Positions 16,411 through 24,769 of a DNA stretch of 64,000 nt are shown here, piece after piece (the stretch's first letter is position 1; each line of letters starts with the position of its first letter). Location: the NCBI RefSeq assembly GCF_041435335.1, contig NZ_CP108430.1, forward strand, positions 1,984,001-2,048,000. Reading direction: 5' to 3'. This DNA comes from Streptomyces sp. NBC_01283. GTDB taxonomy: Bacteria; Actinomycetota; Actinomycetes; Streptomycetales; Streptomycetaceae. A program made the position numbers and the translations under genes. Under the pieces are notes generated by a model. It was not told where the DNA came from. It ran no database searches and saw only the letters and a program-made list of their open reading frames with translations.

Positions 16411-18234
16411 TTGCGCGAGTTCACGAACCCTCCGATGGCGTCGGCGCCGCTGGTGGGCGGCCTTGCCGACGTCGTGTTCGACCATGCCCTTGAGGATCCG
16501 CTCCACATCGCCTTCGGCCGCAAGACCGACGGCGTGTGGCGCGACGTCACATCGGCGGAGTTCCGTGACCAGGTGATGGCGCTCGCCAAGGGGCTTCTCG
16601 CCCAGGGCGTTCGCTTCGGTGACCGCGTCGCCATCATGTGCCGCACCCGCTACGAGTGGACGCTCTTCGACTACGCGCTCTGGACGGTCGGCGCCCAGGT
16701 GGTGCCCGTCTACCCCACGTCCTCCGCCGAGCAGGTCTTCTGGATGCTGCACGACGCGCAGGTGTCGGCCGCGATGGTCGAGCACGAGGACCACGCGATG
16801 ACCATCGGCTCGGTGATCGACCGGCTGCCGCAGCTGCGCAGGCTGTGGCAGCTGGACGCCGACGCCGTGGACGAGCTGTACCGCGCCGGCCAGGACGTCG
16901 ACGACGAGGTGGTCAACCGCCACCGCCGCGCCGTCACGCCCGACTCGATCGCCACGATCATCTACACCTCGGGCACCACCGGCCGCCCCAAGGGCTGTCT
17001 GATCTCCCACGCGAACTTCATGTTCGAGGCGGAGACGGTCATCCAGCGCTGGGAGCCGGTCTTCCACTCCCGGCGGGGCGACGAGGCGACAACGTTGCTC
17101 TTCCTGCCGCTCGCGCACGTCTTTGGACGCATGGTGCAGGTCGCGGCGGTGCGCGGCGGGGTCAAGCTGGGCCACCAGCCGAGCCTGAACGCGGCGGCGC
17201 TCATCCCGGACCTCGCGGCGTTCCGCCCGTCCTTCATCCTGGCCGTGCCGTACATCTTCGAGAAGGTCTTCAACGCGGCGCGGCGCAAGGCCGAGAAGGA
17301 CGGCAAGACGGGTCCGTTCGACAAGGCCGTGGAGTGTGCCGTGCGGTACGCGGACGCGATGGAGGCCAAGGCCTTCGGCACCGGACCCGGCCCTTCGGCG
17401 GCCCTGCGCATGCAGCACTCGCTCTTCGAGAAGCTCGTCTACGCCAAGGTGCGCGACGCGATGGGCGGTCGCGTCCGGCACGCGATGTCCGGCGGCTCCG
17501 GCATGGACCGGCGCCTCGGCCTGTTCTTCGCGGGCGCGGGCGTGGAGATCTACGAGGGGTACGGGCTGACGGAGTCGACCGCCGCCGCCACCGCCAACCC
17601 GCCCGAGCGCACCCGTTACGGCACGGTCGGCCAGGCCATCCCCGGCACCACCGTGTACATCGCGGAGGACGGCGAGGTGTGGCTGAACGGCGGCAACGTC
17701 TTCCAGGGTTATCTCAACGACCCCAAGGCCACCGACGCGGCCCTGCACGACGGCTGGCTGTCCACCGGGGACCTGGGCGCCCTCGACGAGGACGGCTACC
17801 TCACGATCACCGGGCGCAAGAAGGAGATCCTGGTGACGTCCGGCGGCAAAAGCGTCTCGCCGGGGCAGCTGGAGGAGCGGGTGCGCGACCATCCGCTGGT
17901 CGCGCAGTGCATCGTGGTCGGCAACGACCGCCCGTACATCGCGGCGCTCGTCACGCTGGACGGCGAGGCCGTCGAACACTGGCTGACCATGCGCCGCAAG
18001 CCGTCGATGTCGCCCAACGACCTGGTGCGCGACCCGGATCTGGAGACCGAGGTGCGGCGGGCCGTGGTGGCCGCCAACACCCTTGTGTCACAGGCCGAGT
18101 CGATCCGTACGTTCCGGATACTGGCCCACCAGTTCTCCGAGGAGCACGGTCTGCTGACCCCTTCGCTGAAGCTCAAGCGCAAGGCCATCGAGACGGCCTA
18201 CTCGGCCGAGGTGGAGGCGCTGTACCGGGCGTGA
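16411..18234 (+). CDS. long-chain fatty acid-CoA ligase (AMP-forming, FadD15-like)
   Basis: A 607-residue adenylate-forming enzyme that activates fatty acids to acyl-CoA. The P-loop is IIYTSGTTGRPKG, the A5 motif is YEGYGLTESTA, and the A7-A8 region is GWLSTGDLGALDEDGYLTITGRKKE. The C-terminal 'LTPSLKLKRKAIE' contains the catalytic lysine characteristic of this clade. A TTG start at 16411 is preferred because AGGAG (16401-16405) is 5 nt upstream and the resulting MREFTNPPM fits the family; ATG 16435 is internal. The 200-bp gap upstream holds no other gene I can support. Confidence 0.92.
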   Translation: MREFTNPPMASAPLVGGLADVVFDHALEDPLHIAFGRKTDGVWRDVTSAEFRDQVMALAKGLLAQGVRFGDRVAIMCRTRYEWTLFDYALWTVGAQVVPVYPTSSAEQVFWMLHDAQVSAAMVEHEDHAMTIGSVIDRLPQLRRLWQLDADAVDELYRAGQDVDDEVVNRHRRAVTPDSIATIIYTSGTTGRPKGCLISHANFMFEAETVIQRWEPVFHSRRGDEATTLLFLPLAHVFGRMVQVAAVRGGVKLGHQPSLNAAALIPDLAAFRPSFILAVPYIFEKVFNAARRKAEKDGKTGPFDKAVECAVRYADAMEAKAFGTGPGPSAALRMQHSLFEKLVYAKVRDAMGGRVRHAMSGGSGMDRRLGLFFAGAGVEIYEGYGLTESTAAATANPPERTRYGTVGQAIPGTTVYIAEDGEVWLNGGNVFQGYLNDPKATDAALHDGWLSTGDLGALDEDGYLTITGRKKEILVTSGGKSVSPGQLEERVRDHPLVAQCIVVGNDRPYIAALVTLDGEAVEHWLTMRRKPSMSPNDLVRDPDLETEVRRAVVAANTLVSQAESIRTFRILAHQFSEEHGLLTPSLKLKRKAIETAYSAEVEALYRA

Positions 18235-18253
18235 GGTGAGTGCGGCGGGTTTC

Positions 18254-18299
18254 TGACGGTTCATCAATTACTGCCGCGTCTGTTATTGACGGTTCATCA
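18254..18299. promoter_or_regulatory. direct repeats upstream of the amino-acid-type ABC operon
   Basis: TGACGGTTCATCA occurs perfectly at 18254-18266 and again at 18287-18299, a 33-bp period (about three turns), 47 bp ahead of the substrate-binding protein start. The surrounding sequence is AT-richer than average. They probably form tandem sites for an activator or repressor of the transport operon. Confidence 0.5.
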
Positions 18300-18345
18300 G
18301 GTCCCGCACAGAATCAGCCCCACTTCGACGGAGGGGGCTCGAACC

Positions 18346-19608
18346 GTGTCGCGACCGATCCGCACCATCACCGCCACCGTGGCCGCACTGCTGCTCGCCA
18401 CTGCCTGCAACTCCGCCTCCGACAGCACCGGTTCGAGCGGCGGTGACAAGCCGGGCGGCTCCGTGCGCGGTGTGACCGCCGACTCCATCAAGGTCGGCGG
18501 CATCGTCTCGATGACGACCGCGAGCGGCTACAGCAAGAAGGACACCGACCTCGGCGCGAAGGCGCGCTTCGACCGCGCGAACGCCGCAGGCGGCGTACAC
18601 GGACGGAAGATCGACTACCTGGGCGCCGAGGACGACGGCCAGGATCCGGGCAAGAATCTCGCGGCGGCCCGCAAACTCGTGCAGCAGGACAAGGTGTTCG
18701 CGGTCTCGCCGATGAGCTCGGTCACCTTCTCCGGCGCGGACTTCCTCCAGAAACAGAAGGTCCCGACGTTCGGCTGGGGCACCATCCCGCCCTTCTGCGG
18801 ACCGAGTTACATGTACGGCTACGGCGGCTGCATGGTCCCGATGCCGGGCGGCACCATCACCCAGAGCTGGCCCGAGGGCCTGAAGAAGGTGACGGACGGC
18901 TCGAAGGGCAAGTCCGTGGCCATCCTCGCCAACGACAACGACGCGGGCACCTTCGCCATCCGCACCTACAAGCAGAGCTTCGCGGCGGCCGGTTACCAGG
19001 TGACGTACGCCAAGTCGACCGTGCCCGCGACCTCCGTGCCGAGCGACTGGTCGGCGTACACCAAGGAGATCCTGCGCTCCGACGGCGGCCAGGCGCCGGA
19101 CGTGGTCGTCTCCGTGATGCAGACCCCGTACAACATCGGTCTGTTCACGGCCGTCAAGCGCTCCGGCTTCAAGGGCGTGCTCACGGACCCGACCGACTAC
19201 GACCCCGGCCTCCTCGCCAAGAGCGCGACGAAGAAGGCGCTCGACGGCGTGCACATCCTCCTTGCCTTCCAGCCGTTCGAACAGAACAGCGCGGCGATGA
19301 AGCAGTTCAAGGCGGACATCAGGAAGACGGCGGGCAAGGACGTCCCGCTCAACATGCACATGATGACCGGCTACATGTCGGCCGACCTCTTCCTCTCGAT
19401 CGCCGAGAAGACGGGCAAGGACCTGACGGTCAGCTCCTTCCAGAAGGCGGCGAACGGCTTCTCCGACAAGGACACGATGGTCGGCGACCGCAGCCTGCCC
19501 AAGGGGCAGAAGGAGTCGTTCGGCTGCGGCGCCCTGGTGCAGCTGAAGGGCGGGAAGTACTCGGTCTCGGCGCCCTTCACGTGCTACGACCCCATCCCCT
19601 TCAAGTAG
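18346..19608 (+). CDS. ABC transporter substrate-binding lipoprotein (branched-chain amino acid type)
   Basis: A 420-residue extracytoplasmic binding protein of the Leu/Ile/Val (Peripla_BP_6) family. The N-terminus is a lipoprotein signal, with arginine then a hydrophobic stretch and LLLATAC, so Cys21 would be lipidated after cleavage. The mature part has the family pattern 'GGIVSMTTASGYSKKDTDLGAKARFDRANAAGGVHGRKI' (in two lobes). GTG 18346 is chosen for the strong GGAGGGGG upstream and for the signal peptide. It feeds ligand to the fused permease/ATPase encoded next; the ligand may be an amino acid, amide or related compound. Confidence 0.9.
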   Translation: MSRPIRTITATVAALLLATACNSASDSTGSSGGDKPGGSVRGVTADSIKVGGIVSMTTASGYSKKDTDLGAKARFDRANAAGGVHGRKIDYLGAEDDGQDPGKNLAAARKLVQQDKVFAVSPMSSVTFSGADFLQKQKVPTFGWGTIPPFCGPSYMYGYGGCMVPMPGGTITQSWPEGLKKVTDGSKGKSVAILANDNDAGTFAIRTYKQSFAAAGYQVTYAKSTVPATSVPSDWSAYTKEILRSDGGQAPDVVVSVMQTPYNIGLFTAVKRSGFKGVLTDPTDYDPGLLAKSATKKALDGVHILLAFQPFEQNSAAMKQFKADIRKTAGKDVPLNMHMMTGYMSADLFLSIAEKTGKDLTVSSFQKAANGFSDKDTMVGDRSLPKGQKESFGCGALVQLKGGKYSVSAPFTCYDPIPFK

Positions 19609-19638
19609 CGGGCCTTCTCGTAGAGGGGCGTGTCATCC

Positions 19639-22600
19639 ATGTCCGACCTGCTGGGATTCGTGCTGAGCGGTCTCGTCTCCGGCGCCCTGTACGCGCTGCT
19701 CGCGACGGGCCTCGTCCTGTCCTACTCCGCCTCCGGTCTCTTCAACTTCGCGCACGGCGCGACCGCCTACCTCTGCGCGCTCGCCTTCTACGAACTCCAC
19801 TCCGGCTTCGGCTGGCCCGCCGTGCCGACGGCGCTGCTCCTCGTCTGTGTCGTGGCACCCGCGCTCGGCTGGGGCCTTGACCGGCTGATGTTCCGCAAGC
19901 TGGCGCGGGTGGGCGAGACCGCGCAGATCGTGGCGACGATCGGGCTGCTCGTCGCGCTGCCCGCGCTCGGCCTGTGGGTGGTGGAGCTCCTGGAGGACGC
20001 GGGCGCGTCCGTCAAACCGGCCGAGAACCAGTTCGGGCTGCCGGGCGTCGGGCCGAGCCCCGCCAAGAACTGGCAGCTCATGGACGGCGTCGGCATCGAC
20101 TCCGACCAGCTCATCACCTGGGTCGCGACGGCCGTGGTCGCGATCGGCCTGTGGATCCTGATGCGGCACACACCGCTCGGGCTCCGACTGCGGGCCGCGG
20201 TCGACAACCGCTCGCTCGTGGAGCTGCGGGGCATGAGCGCGGACCGGCTCTCCTCGGTGGCGTGGATGCTGTCGTCAGGGCTCGCGGGCCTCGCGGGAGT
20301 GCTCGCGACGCCGCTGCTCGGTCTCTCGTCGCACGACTTCACCCTCTTCCTCTTCGTGTCGGCCACAGCAGCGGTGCTCGGGCGCTTCATGTCGATCCCG
20401 CTGGCGTTCGCGGGCGGGCTCGGTCTGGGCGTCCTGCAGAACCTGGTCGTCGGGTACGCCGATTTCGCGGAGAAGATAACCGGCTTCCGCACGGCGGTGC
20501 CTTTCCTCATCCTCTTCGCCGGGCTGCTCCTCATGACGCGGCGCCACCGGACGGCGGGCACGGCGGCGGTGGACGCGCCGCCGATCGACTATCTCGCAGG
20601 GAAGTCCTGGATGCGCAGGTGGGGGCCGTGGGCCGTGGGAGGTGCGCTGCTCGCGCTGTCCTTCTACACGGTCACCACCCCCTTCTGGAGCGGCATCCTC
20701 GCGCAGGGACTCGCGATCTCTCTCGTCTTCGTCTCCTTCACCGTGGTGACGGGCCTGGGCGCGATGGTGTCCCTGGCGCAGGCCACGTTCGTGACGGGCG
20801 CGGCCCTCGTGGCGGGCCTGCTGATGAGCCATGGGTGGCCGTTCATCGCCGCGGCCCTGGTGGGGACGTGCGGGGCGGCGGTGCTCGGCGCCCTGGTGGC
20901 ACTGCCCGCGCTGCGGCTCGGGGGCAGGTCGCTGGCGCTCGCCACCCTCGCGCTGGCCTTCCTCGCCGATCAAGTCCTCTTCCAGATGGGGTGGTTGAGG
21001 AACGGCGACACCGGGTGGGAGATCCCGCGCGCCGTCTTCGGGCCCGTCGACCTGAGCGACGACCGTGCGATGGGCGTGGCGATGGCCGTCCTCGTGGCGG
21101 TGGCCGTGGCCGCGCTCAGTGCGCTGCGCGGGTCGGCTACGGGGCGGGCGATGCTGGCGGTGCGGTCCGCCCCGGCGGCGGCGATGGCCTCCGGCGTCTC
21201 GGTGGTGCGGACGAAGCTGCTGCTGTTCACGTTGTCGGCGGGGCTCGCGGGGTTCGGCGGCGTGATGTACGCGTCGTTCAACACGCGGATCACGGCCACG
21301 GACTTCACCGCGATGACGGGGCTCGTGTGGCTGGCCGTGGTGGTGGCCGCCGGGGTGCGCAGGCCGCAGTTCGCGGTGGTGGCGGGCCTTGTCTTCGCGA
21401 TCGTTCCGCACCTGGTCGCCGACTACGTGACGGAGTCGGTGCAGCTGCCGGTGATCCTGTTCGGCCTCGCGGGCCTCGCACTGGCGAACGACCCGGACGG
21501 GTACTGCGCGGCGATCTCGGTACGGTTGCACCGGCGACGGCTTGGGAAGGGGGCGGGTGCCTTCGGGGTCGGTGCGGCTGGTGCGGCCAGGTCGGGTGGT
21601 TCGGCTGGTGCGGCTGGTGCGGCCAGGCCGGGTGGTTCAGCCGGTGCGGCTGGTTCGGCTAGTGCGGCCAGGCCGGGTGGTTCAGCCGGTGCGGCTGGTT
21701 CGGCTAGTGCGGCCAGGTCGGGTGGTTCAGCCGGTGCGGCTGGTTCGGCTAGTGCGGCCAGGCCGGGTGGTTCAGCCGGTGCGGCTGGTTCGGCTAGTGC
21801 GGCCAGGTCGGGTGGTTCAGCCGGTGCGGCTAGTGCGGCCGGTGCGGCAAGGTCCGCCGGTTCAGCCGGTTCAGCTTCGTCGGCCGGCCCGACCGGTGCG
21901 GCTTCGTCTGCCGGTGCGGCAAGGTCGGCCGGTTCAGCTTCGTCAGCCGCTTCGGCCAGGTCGGCTTCGTCGGGCAGTTCGGCCAGGTCGGCTTCGTCGG
22001 CCTCCGCGTCGGCAGTCACGGCGCCGGTGCCGGGCTCCTCGGCCCGTCCGGCGGCATTCGAGGACGAACTCGGTGGAGACGGTGGTCGACGGCCACCGGT
22101 GGCGGCGGGGCCGAACGCCGGGAGGGGCGGGACCCGCGAGGGAATACCCTCCGCCCTCACCCTCCGCGACCTCCACGCGGGCTACGACGGCGCCCCCGTC
22201 CTCCACGGCGTGACCCTCACCGTCCACCCGGGCGAGATCGTCGCCCTCCTCGGCCCCAACGGGGCGGGCAAGTCGACGACCTGCCGGGTCGCGGCAGGGC
22301 TCATCGCCCCCACCCAGGGGCAGGTCTACGTGGCCGGGGCGGACGCCACGCGGCACGGACCCGTCCGGCGCTCCCGGGCGGGAGTCGTCCTCGCCCCCGA
22401 GGGCCGCGGCATCTTCCCCGCCCTCACCATCGAGGAGAACCTCACCCTGCACCTCCCCCGGCCGGACGCCCGCGACGCCGTCTACACCCGGTTCCCCGGC
22501 CTCGCCGCCCGGCGCAAGGTCACCGCCGGGTCCCTCTCCGGAGGAGAACAGCAGCTCCTCGCCCTCGCGCCCCTCCTCCAGCGCCCGCCCGACGTACTGA

Positions 22601-22869
22601 TCGCGGACGAGCCGTCCCTCGGCCTCGCCCCCCGCGTGGTCGACGAGGTCTTCCGGCTGCTCGCCGAACTCCGCGACGCCGGAACGGGGTTGCTCCTGGT
22701 GGAGGAGAAGGCCGCCGAGATCCTCGGCGTCGCCGACACCGTCGCCTACCTCGCCCAGGGCCGGGTCTCCTGGTGCGGACCGCGCTCCGAGGTCCGGGCG
22801 GACCAGCTCACCGAGGCCTATCTGGGCATCGCCGCGCAGGGTCACAGCGAAGGAGTGGGACGGCCATGA
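19639..22869 (+). CDS. LivH-LivM-LivF fusion: both ABC permease domains and one ATPase in one chain
   Basis: A 1076-residue protein. Residues 1-295 are a LivH-type permease, about 320-630 a LivM-type permease, 635-835 a low-complexity Gly/Ala/Ser linker with tandem 15-residue repeats followed by a dispersed repeat, and 838-1076 a LivF ATPase. The ATPase has Walker A LGPNGAGKST (about 870-879), signature LSGGEQQ (966) and Walker B VLIADEP (984). Normally these are three genes. ATG 19639 suits the GGGG ribosome site better than GTG 19630. The stop overlaps livG's start (ATGA). The importer would take up branched-chain amino acids or analogues. Confidence 0.85.
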   Translation: MSDLLGFVLSGLVSGALYALLATGLVLSYSASGLFNFAHGATAYLCALAFYELHSGFGWPAVPTALLLVCVVAPALGWGLDRLMFRKLARVGETAQIVATIGLLVALPALGLWVVELLEDAGASVKPAENQFGLPGVGPSPAKNWQLMDGVGIDSDQLITWVATAVVAIGLWILMRHTPLGLRLRAAVDNRSLVELRGMSADRLSSVAWMLSSGLAGLAGVLATPLLGLSSHDFTLFLFVSATAAVLGRFMSIPLAFAGGLGLGVLQNLVVGYADFAEKITGFRTAVPFLILFAGLLLMTRRHRTAGTAAVDAPPIDYLAGKSWMRRWGPWAVGGALLALSFYTVTTPFWSGILAQGLAISLVFVSFTVVTGLGAMVSLAQATFVTGAALVAGLLMSHGWPFIAAALVGTCGAAVLGALVALPALRLGGRSLALATLALAFLADQVLFQMGWLRNGDTGWEIPRAVFGPVDLSDDRAMGVAMAVLVAVAVAALSALRGSATGRAMLAVRSAPAAAMASGVSVVRTKLLLFTLSAGLAGFGGVMYASFNTRITATDFTAMTGLVWLAVVVAAGVRRPQFAVVAGLVFAIVPHLVADYVTESVQLPVILFGLAGLALANDPDGYCAAISVRLHRRRLGKGAGAFGVGAAGAARSGGSAGAAGAARPGGSAGAAGSASAARPGGSAGAAGSASAARSGGSAGAAGSASAARPGGSAGAAGSASAARSGGSAGAASAAGAARSAGSAGSASSAGPTGAASSAGAARSAGSASSAASARSASSGSSARSASSASASAVTAPVPGSSARPAAFEDELGGDGGRRPPVAAGPNAGRGGTREGIPSALTLRDLHAGYDGAPVLHGVTLTVHPGEIVALLGPNGAGKSTTCRVAAGLIAPTQGQVYVAGADATRHGPVRRSRAGVVLAPEGRGIFPALTIEENLTLHLPRPDARDAVYTRFPGLAARRKVTAGSLSGGEQQLLALAPLLQRPPDVLIADEPSLGLAPRVVDEVFRLLAELRDAGTGLLLVEEKAAEILGVADTVAYLAQGRVSWCGPRSEVRADQLTEAYLGIAAQGHSEGVGRP
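21595..21850 (+). repeat. in-frame 45-bp tandem repeats encoding an Ala/Gly/Ser linker
   Basis: One 36-bp unit (21595-21630) is followed by four 45-bp units (21631-21675, 21676-21720, 21721-21765, 21766-21810) and then decaying copies. Units 1 and 3 end in AGGCCG and units 2 and 4 in AGGTCG, so 21631-21720 and 21721-21810 are identical 90-bp halves: a recent duplication. The encoded unit is GGSAGAAGSASAARP/S. The preserved frame indicates that the linker is translated. Confidence 0.9.
22041..22135 (+). repeat. second copy of the dispersed repeat, at the LivM-LivF junction
   Basis: Begins GGCCCGTCCGGCGG and contains GAGGACGAACTCGGTGGAGA, then a G-rich tail (GGGAGGGGCGGG). It matches the element at 3549-3650 block by block and encodes a near-identical peptide, RPAAFEDELGG. 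It sits exactly where the low-complexity linker ends and the ATPase domain begins. Confidence 0.7.
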
Positions 22870-23642
22870 GCGACCGCATCCTGGAAGCTTCCGGCATCGG
22901 CGTCCGCTTCGGCGGAGTCCACGCGCTCACCGGCGTGGACCTGGACCTGCGCCCCGGCGAGGTCTGCGGCCTCATCGGCCCCAACGGGGCGGGAAAGACC
23001 ACCCTGTTCGACGTCGTCTCCGGCATCCGCCGCCCCGACCAGGGGCGCGTCCTGCTCGACGGCGTCGACATCACCCGCCGCTCGCCCGTCTGGCGCGCCC
23101 GCCACGGCATGCGCCGCACCTTCCAGCGCCAGCAGCTCTTCGGGCAGCTCACGGTCACCGACAATCTGCTCGTCGCCCAGGAGTGGCGCGGCGGCGGTGG
23201 CGGGTTCGCCGCGGATCTGCTCGCGGCGCCCACCCGGCGCACCCACGAGAGGAAGAGGCGGGCCCGTGCCTCAACTGTGCTGCGCGAGTGCGGACTTGAG
23301 GGACTCGCCGACGACTACGCGGGCGCGCTTCCAGTCGGCCGGGCCCGCATGGTGGAACTGGCACGCGCGGTGGCAGACCCGCCCAGGGTGCTGCTCCTGG
23401 ACGAGCCCGCCTCCGGGATGACGGCCGACGAGCGAGGCCACCTGTCGGCCGTCATCCGGCACCTCGCGGACGAGGAAAACTGCGCCGTGCTCCTCGTGGA
23501 GCACAACGTCGCCTTCGTGATGGGGCTCTGCGCCCGCGTGGTGGTCCTCGACCTCGGCCGCGTCCTGGCCGAGGGCACGGCGGCCGAGGTACGCGCGGAC
23601 CCCAGGGTGCGGGACGCGTACCTCGGGACCACCGCGGCCTAG
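22866..23642 (+). CDS. livG: LivG-type ABC transporter ATP-binding protein
   Basis: A 258-residue ATPase, the second nucleotide-binding subunit of the branched-chain-amino-acid-type importer. Walker A is GPNGAGKTT (38-46), Walker B VLLLDEPASG (176-185) and the H-loop VEHN. The ABC signature is degenerate: LPVGRARMVELARA (156-169) where LivG normally has LSYGQQR. The LivG-specific C-terminal sequence region (GRVLAEGTAAEVRADPRVRDAYLG) is present. The start overlaps the stop of the fusion gene by 4 bp, so translation is coupled. The end overlaps the convergent sugar dehydrogenase by 4 bp. Confidence 0.88.
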   Translation: MSDRILEASGIGVRFGGVHALTGVDLDLRPGEVCGLIGPNGAGKTTLFDVVSGIRRPDQGRVLLDGVDITRRSPVWRARHGMRRTFQRQQLFGQLTVTDNLLVAQEWRGGGGGFAADLLAAPTRRTHERKRRARASTVLRECGLEGLADDYAGALPVGRARMVELARAVADPPRVLLLDEPASGMTADERGHLSAVIRHLADEENCAVLLVEHNVAFVMGLCARVVVLDLGRVLAEGTAAEVRADPRVRDAYLGTTAA

Positions 23643-24766
23643 CCGATGGTCACGCGGAATATCTCGTCCGAACCGTCGGGCTGCCCACCGTTGTTGTCGG
23701 CGTTGGTGGTGGAGAGCCAGAGCTGGTCGGCGCCCGGCACGGCGGTGACCGCGCGCAGCCGCCCGTACTCGCCGACGTAGAACGCCTTCGGCGTCCCGAT
23801 GTCCTCACTGTCGGCGTTGATGGGTATGCGCCAGAGTCGTTCGCCCTTCAGCGCCGCCATGTAGACCGCGCCGTCGACGATGGCGACACCGCTCGGTGAG
23901 GCCTCCGCGACGCCCCAGGTCACCTTGGGATTGGTCATGCCGGAGACGTCGCAGGCGCCTTCACAGGTGGGCCAGCCGTAGTTCTTCCCGGGTTTGATGA
24001 GGTTGAGTTCGTCCTTCTTGCTCTGCCCCAACTCCGCTTCCCACAGCCGCCCTCGGGTATCGAAGGCGATGCCTTGGGGATTGCGGTGGCCCATGCTGTA
24101 GGTGTAGTTGCCGAAGGGGTTTCCCGGTGCGGCCGTGCCGTCCTTGGTGAGCCGCAGGATCTTGCCGTTGAGGGAGTTCTTGTCCTGCGCGAGTGCGCCG
24201 TCCTGGGCGTCGCCCGTGGTGGCGTAGAGGTAGCCGTCGGGACCGAAGGCCAGGCGCCCGCCGTTGTGGTACTTGTTCTTCTTGATGCCCTTGAGCAGCG
24301 CCTTGTAGCCGGTCAGCTTCGTCCCGTCGTACGTCATGCGTGCGATGCGATTGCCTTCGGACGAGGTGTGCATGAGGTACACATAGTGATTCGTCGCCCA
24401 GTCCGGGTCGACGGCGACTCCCATCAGCCCGCCCTCACCCCCGGTGGTCTGGGACTCGGGCACGGTGCCGATCTGCTTCCTGTCCTTGCCGTCCGCCGAG
24501 ACGATCCAGACGCGGAAGTCATCGCGCTCGGTGACCAGGGCGGAGGCGCCGTCCGGCGTCCAGGACGTGCCCCAGGGGATCGTCCAGCCGGTGGATATCG
24601 TCGCGATGTCCTTCGGCTCACCGGCCGCGGCCGACGGCGGGGCCGGGGCTGCCGACACCGACGGGGCGTACTGCGTGAGGCCGGCCACCAGGGCGGCGGC
24701 ACCGAGCAGAGCGGCCCTCTTCATGCCGCTGTTCGTCCTGTTGTTCGTCGTCATGACGCGGTTCAT
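23639..24766 (-). CDS. secreted PQQ-dependent sugar dehydrogenase (GSDH/Asd family)
   Basis: A 375-residue soluble aldose/sorbosone dehydrogenase-like six-bladed propeller. A signal peptide ends around SVSAAPAPP. Family features include GEGGLMGVAVDPDW, 'GNKILRL'-like (NGKILRLTKDG), MGHRNPQGIAFD and WEAELGQ. Such enzymes oxidise sugars or polyols outside the membrane using pyrroloquinoline quinone and calcium. The pqqABCDE operon lies 1.2 kb upstream in the same orientation, so cofactor and enzyme could be supplied together. The start is 3 bp after the chitinase stop, so the two may share a message. Confidence 0.88.
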   Translation of the reverse strand: MNRVMTTNNRTNSGMKRAALLGAAALVAGLTQYAPSVSAAPAPPSAAAGEPKDIATISTGWTIPWGTSWTPDGASALVTERDDFRVWIVSADGKDRKQIGTVPESQTTGGEGGLMGVAVDPDWATNHYVYLMHTSSEGNRIARMTYDGTKLTGYKALLKGIKKNKYHNGGRLAFGPDGYLYATTGDAQDGALAQDKNSLNGKILRLTKDGTAAPGNPFGNYTYSMGHRNPQGIAFDTRGRLWEAELGQSKKDELNLIKPGKNYGWPTCEGACDVSGMTNPKVTWGVAEASPSGVAIVDGAVYMAALKGERLWRIPINADSEDIGTPKAFYVGEYGRLRAVTAVPGADQLWLSTTNADNNGGQPDGSDEIFRVTIG

Positions 24767-24769
24767 CGC

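Noticed and set aside
21595..21850. CRISPR-like regular repeats
   Set aside because: Units are contiguous without unique spacers, in frame and coding; this is a tandem protein repeat.
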